Assembly: GCA_000431275.1 (NCBI GenBank)
Contig: HF989219.1
Span: 19,700 to 72,787 of the forward strand
Length of the DNA stretch: 53,088 bases
Source: Prevotella sp. CAG:755
GTDB lineage: Bacteria; Bacteroidota; Bacteroidia; Bacteroidales; Bacteroidaceae
Direction: 5' to 3'
Part shown: positions 17,284 to 26,327 of the stretch, piece by piece
Layout of the letters: every line of letters begins with the position of its first letter
How positions within the stretch are numbered: position 1 is the first letter of the stretch
Notes under the pieces: model-generated
Databases searched by the model: none
What the model was told of the DNA's origin: nothing
The model's input: only the letters and a program-made list of their open reading frames with translations
Translations under genes and position numbers: made by a program

Positions 17284-19917
17284 TTATTTGAGTCCCTGTA
17301 AAGTTTCTTTGAGCGACTTGATTTTTTCTTCGGAGTCTTTCTCTTTCTTGCGTTCCAGTTCGACTACTTTTTCGGGTGCGTTAGCCACGAATTTTTCGTT
17401 CGAGAGCTTTTTCCTGATGCCTGCGAGGAATTTTTCCAAGTGTTCCAGCTCGGCTTCGATCTTGGCTTTTTCGGCATCTACATCGATGAGGCTGCCTAAT
17501 GGAACGGCCAGTTGAAGTGTGCCGACCATGAAAGCCGAAGCCCCGTCGCTTTTGGTGGACACGCGGCTGAACGTGTCGATGTTGGCCATCTTGGCGATGA
17601 CCGCTTCGAATTCGGCTACGGCTTCCTCGTCTACGATTTCCAGCGTGAGCGGTTCCTTGGGCGAGAGGCCTTTCTGGCTGCGGATGCTGCGTACGTTCGT
17701 GACGATAGCTTTCACCTCCTCGATGCGCCCTACGAGGTCCAGTTCTGATGCTGTTGGTTGGGTATGAGCGATGGGAACAGTCATAATAGTCTCGCCTTCT
17801 TTCCTGTCTGACAGGTTTTGCCAGAGCTCTTCGGTGATGAACGGCATGAATGGGTGGAGCATCTGGACAAGCGTCTCGAAGAACCGGAGGGATTGCTCGT
17901 AGGTCTTCCGGTCGATTGGGCTGCCGTAGGCGGGCTTCACCATTTCGAGATACCAGTTCGAGAACTCGTCCCAGAAGAGGCGGTATGTCTCCATGAGCGC
18001 TTCGCTCAGGCGGTACTTCGAGAAGAGGTCGTCGATGGCGGCTTGGCTCTTGTGGATTTGCGCCGCGAACCATTGGGTGGCCACCCGTGCGGTCTCGGGC
18101 TGTTCAGTGTCGGCCACTTCCCAGCCTTTGATCAGGCGGAAAGCGTTCCAGATTTTATTACAGAAGTTACGGCCTTGTTCGCAGAGGGATTCATCGAAGA
18201 GGATGTCGTTGCCGGCCGGTGCGGCCAGCATGATCCCCATGCGTACGCCGTCGGCACCGAACTTGTCGATGAGCGCGAGCGGGTCGGGCGAGTTTCCCAG
18301 CGATTTCGACATTTTGCGACCGATCTTGTCACGGACAATGCCGGTGAAGTAGACGTTGCGGAAAGGCGGTTTGCCGGTGTATTCGTAGCCAGCCATAATC
18401 ATGCGGGCCACCCAGAAGAAGAGGATGTCGGGGCCGGTGACGAGGTCGCTCGTCGGGTAGTAGTAGCTGAATTCCGCGTTGCCCGGTTCGAGGATGCCGT
18501 TGAAGAGCGAGATGGGCCAGAGCCAGGACGAGAACCACGTGTCGAGGGCGTCTTCGTCTTGGTGCAGGTCGTTGAGTGTCAGTGCGTTGTTCCCTGTCTT
18601 TTCGATGGCTTGTTCGAGAGCCTCTTGCGGCGTTTCGGCCACGACGTAGCCGCCCCCCGGCAGGTAGTAGGCCGGGATGCGGTGGCCCCACCATAGCTGG
18701 CGGCTGATGCACCAGTCTTTGATGTTTTCCAGCCAGTGGCGATAGGTGTTCTTATATTTGGCGGGATAGAACTTGATCTCGTCGTTCATGACTGGCGGAA
18801 GGGCGATCTCTGCAAAGTGCTGCATGCGAAGGAACCACTGCATGGAAAGCTTGGGCTCGATGGGCACGTTGGTGCGTTCGCTGAATCCTACGTTGTTCGT
18901 GTACGGTTCTACTTTTTCGAGCAGTCCGGCAGCTTCCAGGTCTTTCTCGATTTGCTTGCGCACCTCGAAACGGTCCATGCCGACGTAGAGGCCGGCGGCT
19001 TGACTGAGTGTGCCGTCGTCGTTGAAGATGTCAATGCTTTCGAGATTATGTTTCTCGCCGAGCATGTAGTCGTTGACGTCATGGGCGGGCGTCACTTTGA
19101 GGCATCCCGTGCCGAATTCGATGTCTACGTATTCGTCTTCGATGACCGGAATGGAGCGGCCGACGAGGGGGACGATCACCCGTTTGCCGCGGAGCCACTG
19201 GTTCTTCGGATCGTTGGGGTTGATGCACATGGCCGTGTCGCCCATAATGGTTTCTGGACGCGTGGTGGCTACGACCGCATAAGCTCCGTTGGCTTGCGGG
19301 TCGTCCACCATATAGCGGAGGTAATAGAGTTTGCTGTGCTCTTCCTTGTAGATCACTTCCTCGTCTGATAGGGCTGTTTGGGCTTTCGGGTCCCAGTTGA
19401 CCATGCGGACGCCGCGGTAGATAAGGCCTTTTTTATAAAGGTCTACGAATACCTTGATGACGCTTTTCGAGCGTGTTTCGTCCATGGTGAAGGCCGTGCG
19501 GTCCCAGTCGCATGATGCGCCGACGCGCCGCAGTTGTTTAAGGATGATGCCGCCGTGTTCGTCGGTCCAGTCCCAAGCGTGTTTGAGGAACTCTTCACGC
19601 GTGAGGTCCGCTTTCTTGATGCCCTGTTCAGCCAAGCGGTTCACCACCTTGGCTTCCGTGGCGATGGACGCATGGTCTGTGCCTGGTACCCAGCATGCGT
19701 TTTTCCCCTCTTGGCGGGCCCGACGGACAAGGATGTCCTGAATCGTTTCGTTGAGCATGTGTCCCATGTGTAGGACGCCTGTCACGTTGGGCGGAGGGAT
19801 GACTACGGTGAACGGCTGCCGGTTGTCGGGTTTTGAACTGAACATCTTGTGGTCCATCCAATACTGGTACCACTTATTCTCTACTTCTTCGGGATTGTAT
19901 TTTGCTGCTAACTCCAT
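17284..19917 (-). CDS. valS: Valyl-tRNA synthetase
   Basis: 877 aa class I synthetase with editing domain. It shows [13 protein letters not shown] (HMGH at 50-53), [13 protein letters not shown] (about 532), [10 protein letters not shown], and a C-terminal coiled coil ([25 protein letters not shown]...). The ATG at 19917 gives the family start [20 protein letters not shown]; the 14 extra upstream codons are rejected because the -7 element lies within them. A well-formed promoter precedes it, and GH84 follows on the same strand. Confidence 0.97.
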   Translation of the reverse strand: MELAAKYNPEEVENKWYQYWMDHKMFSSKPDNRQPFTVVIPPPNVTGVLHMGHMLNETIQDILVRRARQEGKNACWVPGTDHASIATEAKVVNRLAEQGIKKADLTREEFLKHAWDWTDEHGGIILKQLRRVGASCDWDRTAFTMDETRSKSVIKVFVDLYKKGLIYRGVRMVNWDPKAQTALSDEEVIYKEEHSKLYYLRYMVDDPQANGAYAVVATTRPETIMGDTAMCINPNDPKNQWLRGKRVIVPLVGRSIPVIEDEYVDIEFGTGCLKVTPAHDVNDYMLGEKHNLESIDIFNDDGTLSQAAGLYVGMDRFEVRKQIEKDLEAAGLLEKVEPYTNNVGFSERTNVPIEPKLSMQWFLRMQHFAEIALPPVMNDEIKFYPAKYKNTYRHWLENIKDWCISRQLWWGHRIPAYYLPGGGYVVAETPQEALEQAIEKTGNNALTLNDLHQDEDALDTWFSSWLWPISLFNGILEPGNAEFSYYYPTSDLVTGPDILFFWVARMIMAGYEYTGKPPFRNVYFTGIVRDKIGRKMSKSLGNSPDPLALIDKFGADGVRMGIMLAAPAGNDILFDESLCEQGRNFCNKIWNAFRLIKGWEVADTEQPETARVATQWFAAQIHKSQAAIDDLFSKYRLSEALMETYRLFWDEFSNWYLEMVKPAYGSPIDRKTYEQSLRFFETLVQMLHPFMPFITEELWQNLSDRKEGETIMTVPIAHTQPTASELDLVGRIEEVKAIVTNVRSIRSQKGLSPKEPLTLEIVDEEAVAEFEAVIAKMANIDTFSRVSTKSDGASAFMVGTLQLAVPLGSLIDVDAEKAKIEAELEHLEKFLAGIRKKLSNEKFVANAPEKVVELERKKEKDSEEKIKSLKETLQGLK

Positions 19918-19956
19918 GACTTGAAAGTCGTTTCTGTTTCTAATCGTAGTGTCGGG

Positions 19957-19988
19957 CAAAGGTAGTAAAAAATGTGGCTGCGACCAAA
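19957..19988 (-). promoter_or_regulatory. valS promoter
   Basis: On the minus strand TTTG (19985-19988), 20 bases, TACCTTTG (19957-19964). The predicted leader is about 30 bases, too short for a T-box. Confidence 0.85.
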
Positions 19989-20229
19989 ACGACGGCGGGA
20001 GAAGTTGGCCGCCTGTTGGAATGTTGGTCGTTTCTGACTGGTTCTATTGTGGAAATATAAGGCGTTTTCTTTATATTGCGGCAAAAAGTCGGATAACTGA
20101 CAAAAATTTTATGCTAATGTGTGAAATGTAGGGCGTGGAATATGCGTGAAGTCAAATTGACGACCTGAGTAAACCACCTTGTATCTTCCCGTCCCGGAAA
20201 CCGTTCTGGTCTCCGCTTGGTGAGCGGAT
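19989..20229. other. Intergenic stretch between valS and the GH20 gene
   Basis: Together with the valS promoter and the GH20 terminator this fills about 380 bp without a gene. It is locally AT-rich (around 20050-20130). I see no RNA gene, open frame or repeat family member here. Confidence 0.5.
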
Positions 20230-20266
20230 AAAAAACCGCCGCTCCTCATGCGGAGGGGCGGCGGTT
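20230..20266 (-). terminator. Terminator of the GH20 gene
   Basis: On the minus strand AACCGCCGCCCCTCC pairs with GGAGCGGCGGTT around CGCATGA, followed by T6. It lies about 30 bases past the stop. Confidence 0.88.
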
Positions 20267-20296
20267 GTGTGCGTAGGCCGTCAGGAGGGACGGTGA

Positions 20297-22633
20297 TTAT
20301 TTGCGGAAGAGCATGTCGGCCGTGATGGCTTGCCATTTCCCGCCCGGGGTGCGGAAGTTCACTTTCCCGTCGTTCCAGTAGGTCGGGTATCCGCCATAGA
20401 TGCCTCCGGTGAAGATGACCTTGATCGGGTGGAAGCCTTTGGCCAGTACGCGTTGGGCGTTCTCGCGGCTTTGGCGCTTGATGCGGTCGCTGTCGTTGTC
20501 GATGAGTTTCACACCGTCGATCCAGAACTGCGTGTTGGTGGTCGAGAATTCGTAAATGCCGTCTTCCGGTATGTAGACATAGCCTTCGGCTACGGCGGCG
20601 TAGTTCTCGACATCACGGACGTTGCCCGGGACGAGCGTCTGCGAGCGGACGGCCTCAATGGTGGCGGCAGCCTTGTGATACCAGTGCTTGACCGTGTCGA
20701 GGTCAGCTACATACATGAAGTCGCCGTTAGCCAGGCGCAGGTCGAGTCCTTTGCGCGGTGTGCGGTCGAACGTGACAGCCGGAGCGGGTACTTGCTTGTC
20801 TGCCTCAATGGTGCGGACGGGGCTCATGAGTCCGCATGGCAGGATGACGGCCGCTTTGATCGTGCTGCTTTGCGTCAGGACGATAGGTCCGGTGTAGGTC
20901 GTCGACGACGCCGTCGGCTGGCTGCCGTCGAGCGTGTAGACTATCTTTTCGGGGCGTGTCGTGCTCAGCGTAACGTGTGTTGTGTCGCTGAACGCCAGGT
21001 GGCTGCACGAACCGCCCGGTTGCTCAGGCAGGGGGATGTGGAAACCGATGCCGTGGGCTTGCAGGCGCAGGGCTGCGTCGGTGTCGATACGGCGGACAAA
21101 GTCGGTGTAGTTCTTGCGGCCCGGCATCGTCCAGCCGATTTCGGCCACCGCCAGTGCGCGAGGGTAGAGCAGGTTTTCGAGTTGCCCCTGCGTGTGGATG
21201 TATTCCGCCCAGAGGTTACCCTGTACGCCGAGTACGTAGCGGTCGGCGTGATTGGCAGAGAGCACTTTGGGCACAGGGTCGTACTTGTAGACGCGTTCGA
21301 GGTAAGAGTTCCCGCCGATACAGGTTTGCTCTACGTTCGGGTCTCCTTGGTAGAAATTGATATACAGCCCGTGGCTGCTGGGCGTCATGATGACGTTGTG
21401 GCCGGCGCGTGCGGCGGCGATGCCGCCGTCTTCGCCGCGCCAGGACATGATGGTTGCCGTCTTGTTGAGGTCTCCGCCTTCGAGGATCTCGTCCCAGCCG
21501 ATGATGCGTTTGCCTTTCTTTTCAAGGTACTTCTCCACGCGGCTTACGACATAGCTTTGGAGTTGTGCTTCTTTGGGACGGCCTTTCTCGTCGACGTAAC
21601 CCAGTTTGCTGATCAGCTTCTGACAGTTCGGGCATAGTTCCCACTCGATGCGGGGGCTCTCGTCGCCGCCGATGTGGAAGTATTTGCTCGGGAAGAGTGG
21701 GGCGAGCTCGTCGATGACGTCTTCGAGGAAGTCGAACGTGGTCTCCTTTCCGGGACACATGACGATGTCTTCGACGCCCCAGATGATACGGGGCGTGATG
21801 GAGTCGCCCCGGCACGACAGCCACGGATAGGCTGCAATGGCGGCCAGTTCATGACCCGGGATTTCTAGCTCGGGGATGATTTCGACATGGCGGGCTGCGG
21901 CGTAGGCTACAATGTCTTTCACCTCGTCTTGTGTGTAGAAGCCGCCATGACGGCTTCCGTCGCCCTCCGTCCGCCATGCGCCGACCTCTGTCAGCTTGGG
22001 GTATTTCTTGATTTCGACGCGCCATCCCTGGTCGTCGGTCAGGTGCCAGTGGAGCGTGTTAATCTTGTAGTGTGAAAGCATGTCGATTTGCTTTTTCATC
22101 ACGTCGACGGGGATGAAGTGGCGGCAGGGATCGAGCATGATGCCGCGGTAGGGAAATCGCGGCTCGTCGTTGATGACGACGGCGGGGGCTGTCCAAGCCT
22201 TGACGCCAGCCTGTGGGGTGGCAGCTTCAATCTGTGGCGGGAAGAGCTGCATGAGGCTTTGTGTGGCATAGAAGAGGCCGCGGTCTGTGCTGGCGGTGAT
22301 TTCAACGCCCGGCTGGCCTACGACGAGGCGGTAGGCTTCGGGCTTGAAGCCGGATTTGTCTATTTTCAGCACAATGGAGCCTGCGCTCGGCTTTTTGGCC
22401 ATTTGGATGTCGTAGCCGGTGGCGGCATTAAGACGGGCGATGAGGCTTTCGGCCACGTCTTTGGCTCCCTTTCCTTCGGGGACGACCGTGGTGGTCGGAG
22501 CCAAGGTGAAATGGCCTGTTCCATGCACGATTTCCTGTGGCGTGGGGACAATGTTGAGCGCGACGGACTGCGCGCCGGCCGGCAATCCGCAGGCCAGCAG
22601 GAGTGTCGCGATGAGCAGTGAGGTTTTCTTCAT
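20297..22633 (-). CDS. GH20 beta-N-acetylhexosaminidase with PA14-like C-terminus, secreted
   Basis: 778 aa. A signal peptide (LLIATLLLACGLPAGAQ) precedes a GH20b domain and the catalytic barrel (YRGIMLDPCRHFIPVDVMKK, WHLTDDQGWRVEI). The catalytic pair is in FHIGGDESPR (D-E at about 322-323). A chitobiase C-terminal-like module follows (about 550-605, YTLDGSQPT), then a PA14-like domain to the end (IPEDGIYEFSTTNTQFWIDG). It releases terminal GlcNAc/GalNAc from glycans, probably in the periplasm or at the surface. I chose ATG 22633; the longer open frame upstream is the antisense of repeat units. It is third in ispE-EFR1-GH20, 16 bases after EFR1. Confidence 0.94.
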   Translation of the reverse strand: MKKTSLLIATLLLACGLPAGAQSVALNIVPTPQEIVHGTGHFTLAPTTTVVPEGKGAKDVAESLIARLNAATGYDIQMAKKPSAGSIVLKIDKSGFKPEAYRLVVGQPGVEITASTDRGLFYATQSLMQLFPPQIEAATPQAGVKAWTAPAVVINDEPRFPYRGIMLDPCRHFIPVDVMKKQIDMLSHYKINTLHWHLTDDQGWRVEIKKYPKLTEVGAWRTEGDGSRHGGFYTQDEVKDIVAYAAARHVEIIPELEIPGHELAAIAAYPWLSCRGDSITPRIIWGVEDIVMCPGKETTFDFLEDVIDELAPLFPSKYFHIGGDESPRIEWELCPNCQKLISKLGYVDEKGRPKEAQLQSYVVSRVEKYLEKKGKRIIGWDEILEGGDLNKTATIMSWRGEDGGIAAARAGHNVIMTPSSHGLYINFYQGDPNVEQTCIGGNSYLERVYKYDPVPKVLSANHADRYVLGVQGNLWAEYIHTQGQLENLLYPRALAVAEIGWTMPGRKNYTDFVRRIDTDAALRLQAHGIGFHIPLPEQPGGSCSHLAFSDTTHVTLSTTRPEKIVYTLDGSQPTASSTTYTGPIVLTQSSTIKAAVILPCGLMSPVRTIEADKQVPAPAVTFDRTPRKGLDLRLANGDFMYVADLDTVKHWYHKAAATIEAVRSQTLVPGNVRDVENYAAVAEGYVYIPEDGIYEFSTTNTQFWIDGVKLIDNDSDRIKRQSRENAQRVLAKGFHPIKVIFTGGIYGGYPTYWNDGKVNFRTPGGKWQAITADMLFRK

Positions 22634-22649
22634 GATGCGTCTGATGGGT

Positions 22650-23546
22650 TTAAGGTTTATGTATAATGGATTGGGTATGGTCGGGGAGATGACGCGCGCA
22701 CTGGCCGTTTTTCCTGTCAGCCGTCGGGACGTTTCTGTCAGCCGTTTCGTTTTTCCGGTCACTGCGGCGGGGCTGCCCGTCGGTGGGGCAGGTGTATTGT
22801 CCTTTATGCCGGGTGGTGTGCCCGAAGCGGACGGCATGTTGCGGACAGGTGTGGTAGCAGGCCAGGCAGCCTGTGCAGTGTCCGAGCCACTCGGGGCGTC
22901 CGTCGGGCCGGTGCCGGATGTTCCGTACGGGGCAGTGGGCGCTGCATGCGTGGCAGCCGTTGCACGAAGGTTGGGCGTGGAAATAGCGGTCGGTGACAAA
23001 GAAACGGTTGAACAGCGGCCTGAGCACACACGACTTCATCCAGGGCATGCGGCCGGGAGTGACGCGGCTGACGCCCCGGCGGGCGGATAGGATGTCGGCC
23101 GCGATGGCGTCGAGCGTGAGGCGAGATGCGTCGAGTTTATGCCCGGCGACTGCTTCGCTGTCGACGTCGAAACCCGGGAGGCAGACATAGGTGTTGGGCA
23201 TCTGCACTGAGAAGACGGCACGCAGGGCCATCCCCTTGGTCTGCAAGACTGAACGGAGTTCCCTGTCAGCCAGTCCGATGTCGTCGCCGCAAGTCATGAC
23301 ACCGTAGACGTAGGCTTCCGGCGCGGCGAAGCCCTCGGGGAGCGACTGTATGAACCGGCGTACCCAACGGGGAAGGCCCCAGGCATGGACGGGAAAGACC
23401 CAGCCGATGCGGTCGTAGCGCAGGGCGCCGCGAACGGTGTCGGAAGCTTGTGTCATGTCGTAGAGGGCATCGCCCGTCAGGCGTGCCAGGGTCTGTGCTG
23501 CATATCGGCTGTTTCCTGTTCCGCTGAAATAGAAAATCGCGTTCAT
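22650..23546 (-). CDS. EFR1-type flavodoxin-like / 2[4Fe-4S] ferredoxin protein
   Basis: 298 aa. The N-terminal flavodoxin-like fold begins MNAIFYFSGTGNSRYAA, the FMN phosphate loop. The C-terminal half has two 4Fe-4S motifs, CNGCHACSAHCP and CTGCLACYHTCP. The EFR1 family is thought to act in cytoplasmic electron transfer; the partner is unknown. The ATG at 23546 overlaps the ispE stop as ATGA, so the two are coupled. Oddly, the last 45 or so residues after the second cluster are translated 21-bp repeats, giving the heptads DRKNET-A, DRNVPT-A and DRKNGQ, not part of the family fold. Confidence 0.85.
   Translation of the reverse strand: MNAIFYFSGTGNSRYAAQTLARLTGDALYDMTQASDTVRGALRYDRIGWVFPVHAWGLPRWVRRFIQSLPEGFAAPEAYVYGVMTCGDDIGLADRELRSVLQTKGMALRAVFSVQMPNTYVCLPGFDVDSEAVAGHKLDASRLTLDAIAADILSARRGVSRVTPGRMPWMKSCVLRPLFNRFFVTDRYFHAQPSCNGCHACSAHCPVRNIRHRPDGRPEWLGHCTGCLACYHTCPQHAVRFGHTTRHKGQYTCPTDGQPRRSDRKNETADRNVPTADRKNGQCARHLPDHTQSIIHKP
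22703..22765 (-). repeat. 21-bp tandem repeat array, locus 3 (3 units), inside EFR1 3' end
   Basis: Tiles at 22703-22723, 22724-22744 and 22745-22765. On the minus strand the tiles begin CGGCTGACAGGAAAAACGG, CGGCTGACAGAAACG and GCAGTGACCGGAAAAACG. They are in frame with the EFR1 gene and encode its repetitive tail. Confidence 0.85.
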
Positions 23547-24367
23547 CTGAGGCGTTGTTGGAATACATAGCAATCTTTGAACACCACTTTGGCGCTTTCG
23601 ACCGGATGGGAGAACAGCCCGAAGACCGCACTGCCGCTGCCGCTCATGGCGGCATAAACGGCGCCGAAGTCGTAGAGCGTCTGCTTGATGGCTGCGATTT
23701 CGGGATGCGCCGCAAAGACGCTTTCCTCAAAGTCGTTGCCGAGGCGGCCGCGCCATTCCGTCACAGGGCGCGCGATGACGTCGGCCAATTCCGTGTCGGG
23801 ACGCCGGGGTGTCACGCCGGCGTAGGCTTCGCGAGTGGAAACGTGGACCGGAGGCTTGATGAGCAGGAGCGTCCACCCTTTCAGCGAGAGTGTGAGGGGA
23901 GTGAACCTGTCGCCGATGCCGGTCGCAAGGACGGGGCGTTCGCGCACGAAGAACGGACAGTCGGCCCCAAAGGCCGAAAGCCGCCGTTCCATTTCCGTCG
24001 CGCTCAGTCCGAGGCCGAACTGCTCGTTCAGTTGCTTCATCATGTGAGCCGCGTCGCTGCTTCCTCCGCCCAACCCGGCACCGGTGGGGATGTGCTTGTC
24101 CATGTAGATGTCGAGGGCTGGGAGGCCGAATTCTTCCTTCATCGAGAGGTAGACCCGTACGACGAGGTTGTCCGCCGCCTCACCGTCGATCCGCAGTCCG
24201 ACTTGCTGGAAGGCGTAGGGCGCGTTGGAGTGGAGCAGGGGCTTTGTCTCGAGCGTGTCACACAGTGGGATAGGGTAGAAAACCGTCTCCAGATTATGAT
24301 AGCCGTCGGGACGTTTCTCCACCACGTATAGGCCGAGATTGATTTTAGCCGGAGGAAAAGTTAGCAT
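23543..24367 (-). CDS. ispE: 4-diphosphocytidyl-2-C-methyl-D-erythritol kinase
   Basis: 274 aa GHMP kinase that phosphorylates the 2-hydroxyl of CDP-ME in the non-mevalonate isoprenoid pathway. The N-terminus PPAKINLGLYV, the ATP-binding PTGAGLGGGSSDAA and the C-terminal AMSGSGSAVFGLF are diagnostic. Length is normal. It is divergent from serS across 100 bases, with a -7-like TACCTTTG on the minus strand at 24388-24395. EFR1 begins in its stop codon. Confidence 0.96.
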   Translation of the reverse strand: MLTFPPAKINLGLYVVEKRPDGYHNLETVFYPIPLCDTLETKPLLHSNAPYAFQQVGLRIDGEAADNLVVRVYLSMKEEFGLPALDIYMDKHIPTGAGLGGGSSDAAHMMKQLNEQFGLGLSATEMERRLSAFGADCPFFVRERPVLATGIGDRFTPLTLSLKGWTLLLIKPPVHVSTREAYAGVTPRRPDTELADVIARPVTEWRGRLGNDFEESVFAAHPEIAAIKQTLYDFGAVYAAMSGSGSAVFGLFSHPVESAKVVFKDCYVFQQRLR

Positions 24368-24387
24368 AGGCTCAGTCGTAAGTCAGG

Positions 24388-24426
24388 CAAAGGTAACGTT
24401 TTATCAAAAATAAATCCGTACTTTTG
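24388..24426. promoter_or_regulatory. Divergent promoters of ispE (-) and serS (+)
   Basis: For serS, TACTTTTG at 24419-24426 matches TAnnTTTG, 42 bases before the start. For ispE, TACCTTTG is on the minus strand at 24388-24395. No good -33 TTTG at the right spacing is seen for either. Confidence 0.55.
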
Positions 24427-24467
24427 TCCCATAATTTTAAATATGTCTAAAAGCTACAACAAGAGTT

Positions 24468-25742
24468 ATGCTTACTATCAAACAAATCACAGACGATAAG
24501 GAAGCCGTCATCCGCGGGCTTGAAAAAAAGCATTTCGGCGGTGCGCGCGAATGTATCGAACAGGTGCTCTCTTTCAACAATGCGCGCAAGGCGGCGCAAG
24601 CTGAACTCGACAGTTGCCTTGCAGAGGTGAAGGCGCTGTCGAAAAGCATTGGCGCTCTCATGAAGGAAGGCAAAGCCGCAGACGCCGAAGCTGCCAAGCA
24701 GAAAGTGGCGGACATCAAAGTGAAGACTAAGGAGCTCGAAGCCAGGATGGCGACGGCTGAGGCTGACATGAACCAGCTGCTCTACACCATACCGAACGTG
24801 CCCTACGACATTGTGCCCGAAGGCAACGGGGCGGAGGATAACCTCGTTGTCAAAACGGGCGGGCACGACACCGTGCTGCCCGAAAATCCGCTGCCGCACT
24901 GGGAACTTGCCAAGAAGTACAACCTGATAGACTTTGACCTCGGTGTGAAAATCACAGGTGCCGGTTTCCCTGTTTACATAGGCCAGGGTGCCCGCTTGCA
25001 GCGTGCGCTGATCGACTTTTTCCTTGATGAGGCCCGTGCCGCCGGCTACACGGAAATCATGCCTCCCACTGTGGTCAACGCAGCGTCGGGTTACGGCACC
25101 GGCCAGTTGCCCGACAAAGAAGGGCAGATGTATCACTGTGACTTGGATGACCTCTACCTGATCCCGACGGCCGAGGTGCCCGTGACGAACATATACCGCG
25201 ACGAAATCCTCGATGAGAAAGACCTTCCGGTCAAGAACTGCGCCTACACGCAATGTTTCCGCCGCGAGGCCGGCTCCTATGGAAAGGACGTGCGCGGCCT
25301 TAACCGCCTGCACGAGTTCTCGAAAATCGAACTCGTCCGCATCGATAAGCCTGAGCACTCGGCACAGTCGCATCAGGAGATGCTCGACCATGTTGAAAAC
25401 TTGCTTGTCAAGCTCGAATTGCCGTACCGAATCCTGAGGCTATGTGGCGGCGACATCAGTTTCACGGCGGCCTTGTGCTATGACTTTGAGGTGTATAGCG
25501 AAGCGCAGAAGCGTTGGCTGGAAGTAAGTTCCGTGTCTAATTTCGATACGTACCAGGCCAACCGTCTGCACTGCCGCTACCGACGTGCGGACAAGAAGAT
25601 CGAGCTCTGCCACACGCTGAACGGGTCGGCGCTCGCCCTGCCGCGCGTGGTGGCTGCTTTGCTCGAAGACTTCCAGACGCCTGACGGCATACGCATCCCC
25701 AAGGCTCTGCAACCCTATATGGGCTGCGATATGATCCGTTGA
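24468..25742 (+). CDS. serS: Seryl-tRNA synthetase
   Basis: 424 aa class II synthetase that charges tRNA-Ser (and tRNA-Sec where present). The N-terminal antiparallel coiled coil (about 28-105) grips the long variable arm of tRNA-Ser. The core shows TAEVPVTNIYRDEIL, the motif 2 region QCFRREAGSYGKDVRGLNRLHEFSKIE and motif 3 NGSALALPRVVAALLE. The usual GR in motif 3 is AL-P-R here, within normal variation. Length is typical. A palindromic 21-bp repeat cluster directly downstream probably terminates it. Confidence 0.97.
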   Translation: MLTIKQITDDKEAVIRGLEKKHFGGARECIEQVLSFNNARKAAQAELDSCLAEVKALSKSIGALMKEGKAADAEAAKQKVADIKVKTKELEARMATAEADMNQLLYTIPNVPYDIVPEGNGAEDNLVVKTGGHDTVLPENPLPHWELAKKYNLIDFDLGVKITGAGFPVYIGQGARLQRALIDFFLDEARAAGYTEIMPPTVVNAASGYGTGQLPDKEGQMYHCDLDDLYLIPTAEVPVTNIYRDEILDEKDLPVKNCAYTQCFRREAGSYGKDVRGLNRLHEFSKIELVRIDKPEHSAQSHQEMLDHVENLLVKLELPYRILRLCGGDISFTAALCYDFEVYSEAQKRWLEVSSVSNFDTYQANRLHCRYRRADKKIELCHTLNGSALALPRVVAALLEDFQTPDGIRIPKALQPYMGCDMIR

Positions 25743-25765
25743 GCGGATTGCCCCACTGGAATGCA

Positions 25766-25849
25766 GGCTTGGAAAATCCTGTCGCAGTGACAGAAAAAAC
25801 TGTCAGGGCGACAGGATTTTCTGTTACTGCGGTTTGTCTGCCCGCCTCG
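25766..25849 (+). repeat. 21-bp repeat array, locus 4 (about 4 units)
   Basis: Tiles at 25766-25786 (inverted), 25787-25807, 25808-25828 and 25829-25849. Successive tiles begin GTGACAGAAAAAACTGTCAGG-like and GCGACAGGATTTTC, in the same order as the minus-strand units at 13581-13622. Confidence 0.8.
25773..25820 (+). terminator. Nested hairpin after serS, built from 21-bp repeat units
   Basis: Outer arms AAAATCCTGTCG (25773-25784) and CGACAGGATTTT (25809-25820) are a perfect 12-bp inverted repeat. Inside it TGACAG (25788-25793) pairs with CTGTCA (25800-25805) around six A. The right arm ends in TTTT, so it may terminate serS. Confidence 0.65.
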
Positions 25850-25929
25850 GCCGACGTGTACGGCTGAATCTGGAAATGGAAAAGCGCGATGGCGTCCAGG
25901 AATGCGGACACTGTCGCGCTTTGTGCGTA

Positions 25930-26310
25930 AAAAAGGACAGGAGGCCTGTAAGCCGGGTTCTGTACCGCCCGTATTGGACGGTGTCTGCCATTTATCCGGG
26001 CCTGCCGTCGCCGACAGGCTCTATCGTTCTACCCTCCGGCGCATTGCTCGGGCGGGTCACCCTCAGTCGCCGGTTTACATGAACTTTCAACATCCGGCAG
26101 GCACGGCCTGCATGTCGCCATGCAGCCGGTGGGCTCTTACCCCACCTTCTCACCCTTACCGACGCCGTGTGGCGCCGGCGGTTGTTTTCTTCTGCCTTCG
26201 CTCACCCTTGCGGACGACTTCCCGTTAGGAAGCGGATTGCCCTGTGTTGCCCGGACTTTCCTCCTGCGCCACTGGGACGCACGCGGCAGACCGGCCTCCT
26301 GTTCCTTAGT
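25930..26310 (-). ncRNA. rnpB: RNase P RNA (bacterial class A-like)
   Basis: This is the catalytic RNA of ribonuclease P, which matures tRNA 5' ends. On the minus strand the conserved 5' core GAGGAAAGTCCGGGC and the 3' core ACAGAACCCGGCTTACAGGCC are present, with AGGGTGACCCG and GAGGGTAGAACGATAG between. The ends pair as helix P1 (AGGAACAGGAGGCC with GGCCTCCTGTCC), and a T6 run follows, giving the terminator. The ends are estimated from P1. A TACCTTTG -7 element sits at 26316-26323, between rnpB and the stop of the patatin gene on the same strand. Confidence 0.95.
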
Positions 26311-26315
26311 GGCTG

Positions 26316-26323
26316 CAAAGGTA
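26316..26323 (-). promoter_or_regulatory. -7 element of rnpB
   Basis: TACCTTTG on the minus strand, ending 6 bases before the estimated 5' end of the RNA. A -33 TTTG is not visible 20 bases upstream; that position lies inside the patatin reading frame. Confidence 0.55.
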
Positions 26324-26327
26324 CGAA

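Noticed and set aside
19917..19959. Upstream valS start giving 14 more residues
   Set aside because: The -7 promoter element lies within it and the family N-terminus starts at 19917.
20297..23029. 910-codon version of the GH20 protein
   Set aside because: The extra N-terminus overlaps EFR1 and is repeat-derived; a clear signal peptide starts at 22633.
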